From Todiramphus chloris collaris (taxonomy: Eukaryota > Chordata > Aves > Coraciiformes > Alcedinidae): DNA of 64,000 bases. The position numbers and the translations under genes were made by a program. The stretch spans positions 5,337,366 through 5,401,365 of the forward strand of contig JANVCC010000130.1 of NCBI GenBank assembly GCA_025345505.1, given 5' to 3'. Positions within the stretch are counted from its first letter, which is position 1. The number at the start of each line of letters is the position of its first letter. Below the pieces are notes generated by a model, which was given only the letters and a program-made list of their open reading frames with translations, was not told where the DNA came from and did not search any database. Below are positions 1 to 11,329 of the stretch, in pieces.

Positions 1-663
1 AGTCCTACTTACTATTACTCCTTGGCATCCTGACGGTCTGTAAAGTTGTGGCCTTCTTGCTGCTACATTTTGAACTGATCAACAAGGTTTCTTCCAGTCC
101 TGGAAACAAACAAGTATTTGAATGTTTACCTGTTTCAACCACAAATGTCACATTTCAATTGCGAGGGTCTCTTCTTGCTGCTATTTTTCCACCTTTCTAC
201 AACACAACCAAACATGAGGATTCAACTGCCTGCAGGAATTCCCCGCTGCTTTCCTGCACATACCGTTTCTTGCTGTCTGTCTGGGGTGGTGATCTCGGTA
301 CCTGTGTACGCACTAGGCAGTGAATGTCTAAATTTCACGCGGGTTCTCCTACACTATGTACTTCGTATGACGGCGGCAGTGCCCGGGAAAAGGGCGAGAT
401 ACAATGCCAAGCGGAGCGCAAGCAGCCAGGTAGCCTGCAAAGCCCCCTCCCTGAGTCCACCCTCCGGCGAGTGAGGCCGGGGGCCGACCACGAGCTGAGC
501 CGCTCCCCCGCTCAGCGCTCCCCGACCTCCCGGCCCAGGGGACGCCCAGGCTGAGCCCCGCAGCGCCGGTTCCGGCGCCTGGGCGGCAGGCTCGGCGAGC
601 GGCGCCGCGCCTCTCTGCCGCGGCACCCCGGCCGGCCGCGCTCCCCTCGCGGGGGCCGCTCAC
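1..663 (-). other. NOPCHAP1-like gene, start of intron 1 (partial)
   Basis: Minus-strand intron that follows the first coding exon at 733-664; it opens with GTGAGC at 663-658. The part nearest the exon (about 430-663) is GC-rich and belongs to the CpG island, and the rest is ordinary mixed sequence. I looked for the next coding exon of this gene (the conserved basic/leucine-rich part of the family) on the minus strand and did not see it, so it should lie left of position 1. Open frames here are by-products of high GC content. Confidence 0.5.
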
Positions 664-733
664 CTCCCCGGCGCCCCACGGCCAGCAGCTCCCGGGAGGC
701 GGCCGGACCCCGTGCTCCGCCGTCCCCCGCCAT
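664..733 (-). CDS. NOPCHAP1: First coding exon of NOPCHAP1 (C12orf45)-like gene, partial at left edge
   Basis: Reading the minus strand from the ATG at 733, the exon encodes 23 residues plus one base: MAGDGGARGPAASRELLAVG, then RRG. It ends at a good donor, GAG|GTGAGC (donor bases 663-658), in phase 1. The SRELLAVG segment resembles the N-terminal (V)S(K/R)ELLTAG segment that I recall for human and mouse C12orf45/NOPCHAP1. That protein is a small nuclear cofactor that hands NOP58 to the R2TP/HSP90 machinery during box C/D snoRNP assembly. Position supports the call: in mammals this gene starts divergently from SLC41A2, as here, and the ATG sits in a CpG island with an ETS site just upstream. 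Only about 23 codons are visible, so identity rests on one short motif plus synteny. The remaining exons lie outside the window. Confidence 0.6.
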
Positions 734-744
734 GCGCCGCCCGC

Positions 745-753
745 ACCGGAAGT
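745..753 (-). promoter_or_regulatory. ETS/GABPA-type site upstream of the NOPCHAP1-like ATG
   Basis: The plus strand reads ACCGGAAGT (minus strand ACTTCCGGT), a full-strength ETS/GABP core. It lies 12 bp upstream of the minus-strand ATG at 733. ETS sites at this distance from the start are typical of housekeeping and ribosome-biogenesis promoters. Binding itself is inferred. Confidence 0.5.
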
Positions 754-905
754 AGCGCTGCGCGGGGCGCCCGCTCGGCCGCAGCCGCGGCAGCCGCGCA
801 GCGCCCCCTGGCGGGCGGGAGGGGCAGAGCCGCCCCGAGGCGGGGCCGGGCCCCGGCGGCGTTCCCGCGGCTGGCGGCGGCAGGTACCCGGCACACGGAC
901 ACCGC

Positions 906-2879
906 GGCTCGTCACGCAGGCAGGGAAACAGTTCACGTTACGAAGGAAACAAAAGTATGTTAAACTCTTTATGGAACGCTTTGGCATGAAACGTGCATCC
1001 CGTCACTTGGAGGAGGAACGGGAGTTTGGACACTAAGCCGCAAGCGGATGACAACCCGTGAACGCCTGCCAGCGGCTGCCCTTGCTTGAAAACTTTCCCA
1101 TTGTCATCGTCAGAGTTTGGCAGATGCACCTAAAATTAAATTTCAGACCCTGAGGGAATTTGATTTGTTTTCTGGAAAAGGAACTTAGGCAACCATCAGA
1201 CTCAGTTGACACTGCCAACCTGTTATTCGGGGTTTGCTCTCTGCTCTCTGCCCCTATCTGTTTATAGTCTAGACAATGTGAAAATTAAAAAGAGAACTAA
1301 ATGGTTCATAAGACACGAGACGGGAAGTCTAAGCCAAAAATGAGAAAAAGTAGTAATCAGGTAAGTGATGATTATAGGCCCTCATCACAAAGAACACAAG
1401 AAAAAACCCAAAAGGAATCCCAGTGTCGTAGAATTAACAAATGCAAAGAGTAAGAAGCAAACCTCCCACAAGGCTTCAGGCAACAGGCTGCACTGCTGTT
1501 CTGGCAGAGACCAGCCCAAGCAAGCATCCCCCGCCACTGTCTCGCTCCTGCATGCCTCCGAACTTGCCACCTGCTTTGCACCTTTGCAAGCAACTGTGCT
1601 CCAAAATTCTGCTTTCCCAGGAAAATCCTATTGCTAGCTTCAATGACTGAAAAATTCGGAGGATGGAGGGGTTTTCAGCCTTGGGCCACAAAAAGTGGGT
1701 CTCTCTGCAATTGCACACAGACCAAAATAACAGTGTTCGAACCTCAAATACTGTATTTAATAACACATTCATCCATGGGTATTACGTGATTTCAGTGGAG
1801 GGAGGAGCATAACACCGTCAAGAAACCTGTAGCAGACTGTCCAAGATCACCAGACAAGCAATTAGAAAAGCCAGAAATAGCACCTTCAGGTGCTATTCCC
1901 AAACCTCAAGTTTATAGTCTAAGCTGTTGGCAGCAGAGGCAGATGAGATCTTTATCTGATTTTCAAGGTGGCCCAGCTACGCATCCACCCTGTGTAATAT
2001 GTGAGCACATACAAGGCATGGTAATAGATGTTTGCTATTAAGGTAAGGGGACAACAGCATCCATAGCCCAAATTCCCCATAAATTCAGTCTTGAGACAGC
2101 ACTCGCCGCTGAATTAATAGCTCTGAGGTTTGGGCTGCTTTGTTCACTTAATGAGCTGTCGACTCAGGAGTTCAAGCTGACGCTGTGTATTTCACTGTTG
2201 TAGTGCAGATTGGTCTGGCCCCGGTCCTGTGCTTACGTTTCTGCTTTTCCTCACATATACCCGCAGTAGCTGGCTCCAGTTTATGGCAGACACTTGGTGT
2301 CTTGCCCATGCTGTCTTTTGTTCAGTCTGTAGAAAGGAAAAGAGATGCTGTAGACTTGGCTGCTATCACCATCATTAAATCCCTGTTCTCCTCTCTTCCT
2401 GTTTCTTCCCTTTCACCTTCCACTTAAGGCATCCTCAGTACTTTGAAGCGTCAAGCAACAATTGAGGAATAGTACTAGTAATAGTAACTGCACAAATTTT
2501 GCAGGCTTGACTATTTTAATGTATTAATATGAAGTGTGTCGCACAACAAGAGTTTGGAGGGTTGATTAACAGGGCCCAGCTTGGCCTTGACTCTGTATTT
2601 AGTGTGACACAGGCAGCTGATGTCCAAGGGAGCTACTGTCAGAATTGCAATTAAGCACTTGGCATCGCATGCAGGGCGCACAGAATAGCTGAGCAAGAAC
2701 AGGAAGATTCCAACTGATCCAAACACTTCAAGAAATTGAATTCCCGAGGAAGCTCTTTCTAGCCAAGTGGCATAAAAGGACGAAAATGTGCTAGTAGCTG
2801 ACATTCTGGACTCAGCACAAAATGGTGACTCCTATGTTGTGCTGCCGAGAAAGCTTCTGCAAGTGGAAGCAAAGGCACC
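906..2879. other. Intergenic region between the two divergent promoters
   Basis: About 2 kb of unremarkable, moderately AT-rich DNA. No exon, tRNA or recognisable transposon was seen. Short open frames at 1365-1650 and 2185-2427 have no recognisable product. Near the right end, 2870-2910 holds two tandem copies of a roughly 20-bp unit (GCAAAGGCACCCTCGCCATC with small changes) leading into the second CpG island. Confidence 0.6.
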
Positions 2880-2910
2880 CTCGCCATCTGCAAAGGCACC
2901 CTCGCCATCC
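2870..2910. repeat. Short tandem duplication at the edge of the SLC41A2 CpG island
   Basis: Two adjacent copies of a unit of about 20 bp, each containing GGCACCCTCGCCATC. It could be a recent slippage duplication. It lies too far upstream of the presumed first exon to assign a role. Confidence 0.6.
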
Positions 2911-3433
2911 GCCCGGGGACTCGCCCCGCTCCGCAGCCTTTTGTTCCCCGCAGGCTGCGGAGCACCAGCCGGGCCCTTGCGGAGGGACCGAGGCGGGGGC
3001 TCAGCTTCGCCCCGAGATCAGGGCTGCCCGGGGGTCCCGAGAAGCCGCAGCGGGATGGAGAAGCCCCCTCATGGCAGCCAGCGGCGGTGGCGCGGTGACA
3101 GGCGGCCGGGGCTGTGAGCGATGGCGAACCCGGATCCTGCCGCCGCGCCGCGCCCCGTCCCGTGCCCTCCTCTCCCGTCAGCGGCGCGGGGCGGCGGTTG
3201 GCAGCGGCTCGCGCCCCGTGGCGCCCGGCCCCTCCCCCGCCCGCCGACGGGTCAGGGCCGCCGGTGGCGGCGGCGGCGGCTGCTGCTGCGCATCACGGGC
3301 CACATCATCGCGGGGGCTGCCCGCCCTCCAGCTGCTTCCGCGCCTGCTCAGTGGCGGCGGCGCTCACCTAGCTCCGGAGCTGTCACTGCCGCCGGGCTGG
3401 TCCCTCCCCGCCCGCCGCCTCTCCGCCGCAGCG

Positions 3434-3477
3434 ATGGAGCGGGACTCCGGGACGCTGCCGGCGTCGCCCTCGCCCAG
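3434..3477 (+). other. SLC41A2: Putative SLC41A2 5' exon (3' part), with start of an upstream ORF
   Basis: An exon end is suggested by CCCAG|GTAAGA at 3477/3478 inside the promoter CpG island. The exon start is not determinable; I list only the part from its last ATG. That ATG (3434, context CAGCGATGG, G at +4 and G at -3) opens a frame of 14 codons plus two bases (MERDSGTLPASPSP). If spliced directly to the acceptor at 11143/11144 it continues in frame to a TAA at 11235-11237. It is not in frame with the transporter start, so it would be an upstream ORF and not an N-terminal extension. Direct joining to exon 2 is inferred; extra untranslated exons in intron 1 are possible. Confidence 0.5.
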
Positions 3478-3579
3478 GTAAGAGCGAGGCGCGGCCCGAG
3501 GGGGTTGCGGGGGCGATGAGGAATCGGGGAGGGCCGGCGACCTGTCGCCCCGGGGCGAGGAGGCAGGGAAAGTTTCGCT

Positions 3580-3585
3580 CACGTG
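3580..3585 (+). promoter_or_regulatory. CACGTG E-box in the SLC41A2 CpG island
   Basis: Palindromic CACGTG (context TCACGTGT), the core bound by bHLH-ZIP factors such as USF, MYC/MAX and MITF/TFE. It lies about 100 bp into intron 1. One motif is weak evidence of function. Confidence 0.3.
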
Positions 3586-5780
3586 TGGCGGAGCTGCCGA
3601 GCGCTGCCCTGCAGGCGCCGCGCCCCTGGGGCGCAACGCGCCTGCCCCACCCCGCACCCCGGCGGTGCCGGAGGGCACGTCCCCCGTGTGCGGTAAGGAT
3701 CGCCCCCTCCCGTCCCCCGGCCTCCGGGCCCTGAGGCGGCCGCCTGCCCTCGCAGCCTCCCTCTGCGCCCTCCTTTCACCCGCATCCCGCGCCCCGCAGC
3801 CGCCCCCGGCTCCGGGGCAGGCTCCGTTCGTCGCCGGCCGCCTGCCCGGGTGTCCTGCGTCCGGCCCACGGCTGCTGAAGGGCGCTAAGACCGCCCCCGC
3901 CCCGGTCCCCTGCGCTTCTCAAGCCCCCGCAGCTCTTTGCATCATGTGCACCTAATTATGCGCTGCTCCAGGTAGCCTGGACAATGAGCCTTTTCTCCGG
4001 TTTCTCTGTGCCTGCACAAGGATCTGCCCAGCATTCCCAGTAGCCCCTATTCCTTGGCTCCCTGTACATCCGTATGTGCTTGCGTTCTGTTCCCACCTTT
4101 GCACCTATAAAAATATGCCAGAATCTGCCACCGGAGTTGCCGTGGCTAAGCGAGCATGGAACCTGTACCCAAACAGCATGCATACAGACTTCAGCGATCA
4201 TCTTTTTTGTTTACCAGCATTGCAATTAACTTGTGATGGTACAGTTATGCTCTTTCCGTGGTTTTATGCCAAAACCTAGGAGCTCTTCATGATTTACGTT
4301 ACTTTCTACTCTGCCCTTAATTCTCGTTTGCGTTTAATTTGTAGCTGTGTCTTTTTCCTTAATTTCAGTGAATATGTCGATTTCCTCTTTCCCTACTGTC
4401 CAGGGTGCATTTGTGTGTCTTCTTAACTCGCATAACTTGATTATAGACCACTCTGCGCTAGCCAGGCTCTGATAAATGGAACATATACAGTTAGTTAATT
4501 GTTTACTCTTAGTGACAGGAACAAAACATAAATACCTGGAAAAGGTCTACTCAGGCTTTAGCAGGTATCCTAAAGTATCCTCACTTTACTGGTTCTGTAA
4601 CACTGTTAGAAAAATGAGAGCAGGTGGAAAGACATGCTGTGGCAGCATGCACTACGTATACTGCCTTAAAAAGATAGCAAAACTGGAACCAAAGTACTAC
4701 AGTATGGCTGATAGACACTTCAGCAGGAAAACCAGCAATGTCTCATTTTCTGTTCAAATACCTTGGGTTAGTATCCACAAGAAACAATGTGAGGTCTGTA
4801 TCCTAGTGCCTGAGTTAATAAGCAATTCATCCCTCCTTGGTGATGACAGGAGAAACCTGTAATCAGTGTCCCAAACAGTACAGTTACATCTGGGTAAGTA
4901 ACTATTGGTTATTTAAGCTAGAGGAATGCTTATGTAGAGGCATCTCTTACGTTTCAAACTTTCCCATCTGCTTTTGATGGGCTGGATGTGATTTTTGTTG
5001 GGATTCCAACACAACCTTACCACATTTCACAGTCTTGCTACCTCATTTCTGGCTCTGTTTTGCTCTCTTCTAATTGAGTTGCCTTAGAAGTGCAGAGGCA
5101 AACCTGATCTTTTTTCCCACAGCTGCTTTTCTCTTCCCTGGGGCCAAAATTGAAAGCTGCCATGTTCAGTAAGTGGAATGCAGCAGCCTCAACTTGCCTG
5201 AAAACTGAGCCTGAAGCTGGCAGCTCTTGCAGTGTCTTAATGTTCAAGGAGGCATGTGGAGGTTCTTTTATCTGTTTTTTTCCTCCTTATCTTTTTTTTT
5301 TTAACCTTTTATTGTTGATTTAACCTACACCTGCCATACAATGAACACCACAGTAACCAGTTTACTGCATAATATTTACAAAATGGTATGTAATGCCCAT
5401 GTATCTGCCTTGCAGGCAACATGTGTTAATTTTCATCTTCTTTTCCAGTCTTTGATACTCAACATTAAGTATCCGGTATAAATAATCCTAGCCAAGCACA
5501 CCACCTTGGGTTCTGGATTCTACGGAATGGTTAATGATAATACAGTCTTTTTGTTTGCTCTCTATTATGCTGAGGTGATATGATGCAGCTTTCACTTTCT
5601 ACTGATATGTCTACTACAGCAACCTAAATGATTAGCCACAGTTGTGATAAGGACGTTAGTGTGATCCTGGGAACAGGTATGTCTACAGGACACAGTAGTG
5701 GAGAAGAGGCTGAGCAGATAGTATCACCTTATTCTGAACTTAAAAGCAGTCCCAAAAGCCTCACATTTCAAAGTTTACAA

Positions 5781-6115
5781 AATCGCAGAATTGTTGAGGT
5801 TGGAAGGGATCATGAAAATTCTCTATTCAGCCACCTCTGCTCAGTGTGAGGTCGGGTAGAGCAGGTTGCTTAGAGCCATGTCTGGTTGGGTTTCAAATAT
5901 TGCCAAGGATGGAGTCTCCATAACCTGTCTGGACCAGTGTTCAGCTACCCTCGTGGCAGGAAAATAAGCTTTTTCTTATGTTTAAATGGAATTTCCTGTG
6001 TTTCAGTTCAGGCCCACTACCTCCCAGCCTTTCATTGAAAACGGTCTGGCTTCATCTTTGAAGTCAGAAAAAGAGTCTTTGAAGCCAGAAAAGAATCCAG
6101 CTTCATCTTTGCCTA
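5781..6115 (-). mobile_element. CR1 LINE 3'-end fragment (degraded)
   Basis: Starts with GAGGTTGGAAGGGATC, the reverse complement of the conserved CR1 3' tail, and continues through CR1-like text up to about 6115. The element is in minus orientation with its 3' end at about 5781 and is 5'-truncated. Near its left-in-element end a segment, CTTCATCTTTG, appears twice (about 6052-6062 and 6101-6111), suggesting a small internal duplication. No coding potential. Confidence 0.75.
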
Positions 6116-9100
6116 TTACGGCAAAATATTAAAGCTCAGTATTTCATCAATGTTTTGTATTACTTTCCTGAATCCCTTTCCGAGGGTTGTTCTTGTACTG
6201 AGAGGTGCTTCTCAGACAGGCATGTTTAAGCTATTGTTTTTTGTTGTTGACTACCTAAAAGTGCAATGCAGAGATTATTGTTGTCTTAAAAGGTTACCTG
6301 TAAAAAATTGTTGATAGCTTTTATGAAAAATGGGGTTTGACTGTGGTGCGATTTGCTTTGGATGCTGTGAAAAGCTCTCAGTATTAATTAGACAGGTATT
6401 ATTTTTTGGTTTTGTTGGCCAAACTCTGAAAGAAATGAGAAAATTAATTTGCCTGGGCCTAGGCTTTGGTAAAGTTTTGGTTTAGCCTGTCATAATGCTA
6501 ACTCTACAGAAGTTTCATACCATTCTTCCACCTTCTCCTTTATATGAAGGTTCTTCAAAAATCATGGTGATTTCATTACTGTTTTCATGCTTTGAATAAA
6601 TTAATAATGACTATATGATCAAATTTAGCTGAAGAATCTGATTCCTTAATCCTGTTAGTGCTAGATGTTTTTTAAACCCTGTGTAAGTATAAAAAAAGCA
6701 TCCCTTTCCTATTCTCATGAGAACTGAATCACAGGTGTTTCTGGAGCAATGTTGACAATTTGTTTGGGTAACAACGAAGAGTGTTTTTGCTGCCTCTTCT
6801 TGAACAGTTACATTTTCTTTGTCATCTTCATCTTTCTCAGACAAATCAAGGCCAATCAAGCCAACCAAAGGTGAAGGATGGAGAGATGTGATAATGATCA
6901 GGTGTTCAGTTTCATAGCTGAGATTTTTTTAAAAGCAGCTCTCCATTTCCAGAAGTCAGCATCTCATGATCCACAGTAGCTGCTCCCGTCTGTCCATTTT
7001 CCACATTGTATATACTGTCCCATGTGTATTTTTCCAATTGCTGTATTCATCAATTCTCTTAATTCTTATGGGTAAGATTGTTTTTTTTTCTGTTGGATTA
7101 CTAAGTGTCTCACTTTTCAGGAACACTTCTTCAGCAAACAGCAGGGTATGGCTGAATTTCCTATTTGCTTATTTTTGCAAGACTATTTGGGTTTTTGTTT
7201 ATGTTTATGTATGTTTGCAGGATTGAGAGAGGTGAATGATACACAGTAATTGTTATGTGGTATAAAATGTTCAATGGAAAAGAAAAACTATTAAAAGTAC
7301 ATACTTAGGAAACAGTAAAGAAGTGGAAATTATTATATTCATGCTCTGGGCGTAGCTCATTATTTTGCTTGTAGGGACAAAGATAAGATCTTTCATTTCA
7401 TATGTAATATGCTAGGTATGATAAATCTGAGGCTGTTTCCTGGCTTCTCAAAGAATCTTTGTCTCCTTTTCCGTTGTTGTTTTGTTTTTGGTGTTGGGGT
7501 TTTTTTTTTGGGTTTTTTTGGTTTGTATTTACCTTTCTCTGTAACCTGCTGATTATAGGGCAAGAAACCAGTTTCACTTGTGTCCTCTTCCTACAGAAGC
7601 TGAGGACTGGATTTTTGAGATATTTACCACCTTTTCTTCATATGAGTTACTCAAGTAGGGCTTGCTGCTTTAGCTGGCCAAGTGTTTTCTAGACAACACA
7701 ATAAAATCAGCATTATTCTTGTCAATGATAAAGCATATCAGGAAGTTCTTGTCGCTGAGATCACACTGTTCCTTAGATGGTTTGCTGCATTTTGTAGGTA
7801 CAAACCTTAACCTATCCCCCAGAAGTACAGCAATGTTAGCATCCTGTAACTCAAGATAAAATTATTGCATCAGAGGACATTTGGAAAATTATATTTGTTG
7901 GAACGGGTTTTTAGAAATGAATAGTTACATTCAGAAGGCTTCATAGTTATCTCCTCTCTCTATGCTCTGTATAGTTTATTTTTTCATTTTGTCTTCTTGA
8001 ATTCTCGGTTTTTAGCATTTATCATGAGCTGACTCCAAATCTTTTTGGTAGGAAAACCATGAATTACTCTCATCCAAATTGCTTTGTACTATTCAACTCT
8101 TAACTGTCCATACCAGACTCTTCCTCCCTTTGTAACTTACTAGTTGGCCAAATGATTTCTGAAAGCACAATCTTCCCAAAAGATTTGTTTCATTAAAAAC
8201 CTGCTCACTTAAAAGGAGAAAAATCTAAGTTAGAAGGATACAGATAATTAACCCAAATATTTTTGTCCAGAGTTCCAGACCAATGAATAATGTCCATGAG
8301 TCACTGGTCTAGCACTCTGGTGATGTGACTGGAGGATGTATTGGAGAAACCACAATGAGACCCAGACTCTGCCTTATTAATGCCATTGGAAAATTTTCTC
8401 AATGTATTTCCCAATAAGTGAAATAAACCCCTTCATTTGTTGCTCCTCTCCTCAAAAGAAATGCCACCACCCCCCAAAAACCTTAGTGACGTTCCTGTGG
8501 TTCTCAGTATGTCTTTTGTTATGGACACTTTTATGTCTTAACTCTACATCCCATTCTTAAACTGTATTATAAAGTTTCTCTAATCTAGATGTTTCTTGTG
8601 ACCAACTGAAACTCAGCTGGCTAAAGAGACACAAAGATATTCTCATGACAGTCTTCCTAAGTAGTGTGCCACTTCCCATGGTCATAAGTCAGTTGGCAAC
8701 CTTCAGCACTCCAGGCTAAACCCTTCCTGAAATTTTAATTTTTCTCAACTTCCATGAACTCCTCTTTTCTTACATTTCTCTTAATCTCTATAAAACTCTT
8801 TGCTGTTGTCATAGAAGTTTATAATAGTTAGGCTGATGGTTTAATGATACATCTGCTTCTGATTCCCTTTTTTTCTATGCACTTTTTTTTTTTCTATTTA
8901 CATAGATAATGCCACCTTTAGGCCAGGAAGAAACAAAATTGTCTCTTCTTGTTTTGTCTTTATGTACCAGTTAACAGAGCACCATTTTGGTCTGTGGCTA
9001 GAGCTCCTTTGTGATAGCAGCAAAAGTTGTTTTGTTATTCCTAATTAGAGTCTGTGGAAACCAGAATTGAGATCCAGGAGTTTTTATGCATTTATGCTGA

Positions 9101-11143
9101 AAGGTTCAAAGTAGCATGATCTGCTACAGAATGGCTAAAGATACTGCAGGAATCTTGGTTACTTAAATTCCTCTATTGGTCTTGTGGAAAAAAGATTGTT
9201 TTTTTCTTGCAAAGCTTCTTTCCAAATCAAGCAATAAACTCCAGTGTAATTTTAAAAATATTTGGTCCTTGGTCAGAGCTCCCTTGGGTAAAGCAATTGG
9301 TGGAGGGAAAATCTTCCTGTTGTGTCTAAGTCACCTCTTCACTCAGTAAAACCAAACCAAGTAATTCTGTGAGCAGCGGGACTTTTGAAGTTGACTTGCT
9401 GTGGCCGTATATGAATGAATTATCCCAGCTGATGTTTGAAGATGCCTTACAGCAAGGGCACAGATTTGTATCTCTTAAAAGACTGTTAGTTCCTAAAAGC
9501 TTTGACATCTCTGCTCTCTGTCAAATCTATCTGAAATTGCTCCAGATATATCGGATGACTTAATGCAACAAAAGGACGGAAAGTATAGAGATCGTAACAC
9601 AAACAGTATGATCATAGAAGCCCAATTTTCGTAGGAAACGTAGATTAAAAATCCTCCAACCCTAAACTGTCTTTATTTCCTGCAGTCTGTAAAAATATGT
9701 TTTTACAGCTTTGCATAGATACAGTGTCTTGAGCTTGTGGAATTGTGCTATCCCACATCATGCTGATGGAGTCTGCCTGACCTTTGTTTCATTATTCATG
9801 GCAATCATTTACTTCTATTCTTGAGGTCTAGTAATAAATTCCCAAGTCAACAAAGCTTCGAGACAAATTAAGACTGTTCTTTTAGTAAATTATCATAACT
9901 ATTATCATAACATGTCAATTGAAGAAGAGGAAGTTAAAGTGGCTTCTGATGGAGGAAATGTCAAATGGCTTGAGACTGCCAATATATCATTATTTAATTT
10001 TCTACCATAATGGAAATTTCAGAGTAGAAACAAATGCACATTAAGTCACATTAAGCATAAAAGATAAAAGATTGTATTTGCACAATTTGCAGAAAACAAA
10101 ACAAACTGACCATGTCTAGTGTTAATATTGATCAAATAATTATGTTTTAGTGGTTACTAGGCATCAAAATAACCTGTCTTTCACGAAATACCTGCAACCT
10201 ACACTTCATACAAAATTAAATTTAAATTAGATTTTTAATACCTTTAATTATCCTAACTCCTAACCTTTTTTCCTAGTCTTAATTAAATTTTAATATGGAA
10301 TATTTATTAATATATTACTGTAGGTTTATTTTTGTATTAGACCAATTTAAACTATTTTAGACTAATGGCTCTGAATTTCATTACTGTCTTCTTTCCTTGA
10401 TATCGTGGTATTTTATGACAAAAATGTCCATTTTTATTATGTATATAGTAGCTCTTTATGTATATGTTAGCTTAAGATAAAAATAAATTATTATGATTTA
10501 GCATCTGTTGTCATGCTTTTGAATCATGCGTATCATTATTGGTTTGTCATCATTTTATGCAGTTGAAGGGCAGGGACTGTCAACACATAAGCCTTTGTCA
10601 CCCAGAATATTGGCTTGGGTTTACCACCTCTGATAGCTTTTTGAAAGTTGGAGGGGTTCCCCTTATTTTTGCCAGGCTTCTTGTCATTAGCACGGAGTGG
10701 GAGGACCAACAGTGGCCCCATAGGATGTCATGTGAGTTCTATTTGTCCATACCCTTGCACCTTGCAGAAAATTTTTATTCTGTGCCTTCAAGGCCACTGG
10801 AAGTCTAGGGCCACACACAGTATCTACCCGAAGACTTTGACTTCATGGGCTTCAAGAAGGCAAAAGCTAGGTACTCACCAGTTCACTTACAGTCTGCAGT
10901 GCTGCCTCTTTCTTTCACTGGGAAGTACACCAGTTCGTGAAACTTCCTCACCCACCAACTTTCCCTTTTTATCTTCTAATTTATTTCAATTTAGGCAGTT
11001 AAATGTTGGAGGAGATTGGCATTTCTACAAATACTTGCTTTGAAAATATATTAGATGATCTGAAAAATGAAACCAGTAACTTATGTCTTCCGTAGAATTA
11101 TAATATTTTAAAGCTTGAATATATAATTTTTACTTTTTTGCAG

Positions 11144-11329
11144 ATCCCATTATGCTTATGGAATTGTTGAAGATTTGAGATCAATGAAAAAACATTTTTG
11201 CATGCAAAACAGGATCATTTTGGTTTATCTGTTTTAAAATCAAGTGTGGCACTTGGTGACTCATCTATAAGATTTCTTCACTGACATCTGAAGAACAAAG
11301 TGCTTTTCAACCTGTACTTCTGTAGCACT
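11144..11329 (+). other. SLC41A2: SLC41A2 exon 2, untranslated part with upstream ORFs
   Basis: 5' UTR between the acceptor at 11143 and the start codon at 11330. It contains an 8-codon ORF (11152-11178, stop TGA) and the second part of the spliced upstream ORF (11144-11237, stop TAA), whose frame also has ATGs at 11184 and 11202. These lie in the two frames other than the transporter's. A TGA in the transporter frame at 11282-11284 fixes 11330 as the first usable ATG. Upstream ORFs of this kind commonly lower translation of the main ORF; that effect is inferred. Confidence 0.65.

Larger units (their letters stand above)
430..905. promoter_or_regulatory. CpG island / promoter of the NOPCHAP1-like gene
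   Basis: Abrupt block of very high GC and frequent CpG in an AT-rich neighbourhood, centred on the minus-strand start codon at 733. It holds GC-box-like runs and an ETS-type site. Such islands mark broad, TATA-less promoters of widely expressed genes. Transcription probably begins between about 735 and 850 on the minus strand, but no single start site can be read from sequence. Confidence 0.75.
2880..3940. promoter_or_regulatory. CpG island / promoter of SLC41A2
   Basis: About 1 kb of GC-rich, CpG-rich sequence with many GGCGG/CCGCC GC-box cores, surrounded by AT-rich DNA. It is the only island upstream of the SLC41A2 coding exons on the plus strand, and it contains an exon-like end with a consensus donor at 3477/3478. 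A CACGTG E-box lies at 3580-3585, just inside the first intron. No TATA box was seen, so initiation is probably dispersed, likely around 3100-3430. Confidence 0.75.
3478..11143 (+). other. SLC41A2: SLC41A2 intron 1
   Basis: Presumed intron of about 7.7 kb from GTAAGA (3478) to the acceptor CTTTTTTGCAG (ending 11143). The first 460 bp remain in the CpG island; the rest is AT-rich. Contents I can support: a minus-strand CR1 remnant at 5781-6115 and short T-rich tracts (for example around 5287-5302, 7498-7520 and 8881-8894). A 128-codon open frame at 4476-4862 and one of 131 codons at 10648-11043 have no recognisable product. Nothing else was seen. Confidence 0.6.

Noticed and set aside
349-987. 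212-codon minus-strand open frame across the left CpG island
   Set aside because: Low-complexity GC translation that runs through the likely promoter and splice donor. The short NOPCHAP1-like exon in another frame has better support.
2822-3519. Long overlapping open frames of 100-219 codons in the SLC41A2 CpG island
   Set aside because: High GC removes stop codons in all frames. The translations are Arg/Pro/Ala/Gly-rich and differ from any known SLC41A2 N-terminus; only the exon end at 3477 with its donor was kept.
4476-4862. 128-codon plus-strand open frame in intron 1
   Set aside because: No recognisable domain, no splice context, and a size expected by chance over more than 60 kb.
10648-11043. 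131-codon open frame just upstream of SLC41A2 exon 2
   Set aside because: No recognisable protein. It ends before the acceptor at 11143 and is not in frame with the transporter.
11300-11329. Upstream extension of the SLC41A2 reading frame by 10 codons from a GTG
   Set aside because: GTG is not a normal eukaryotic start. The ATG at 11330 is the first ATG after the in-frame TGA at 11282 and matches the family N-terminus (MTN...).
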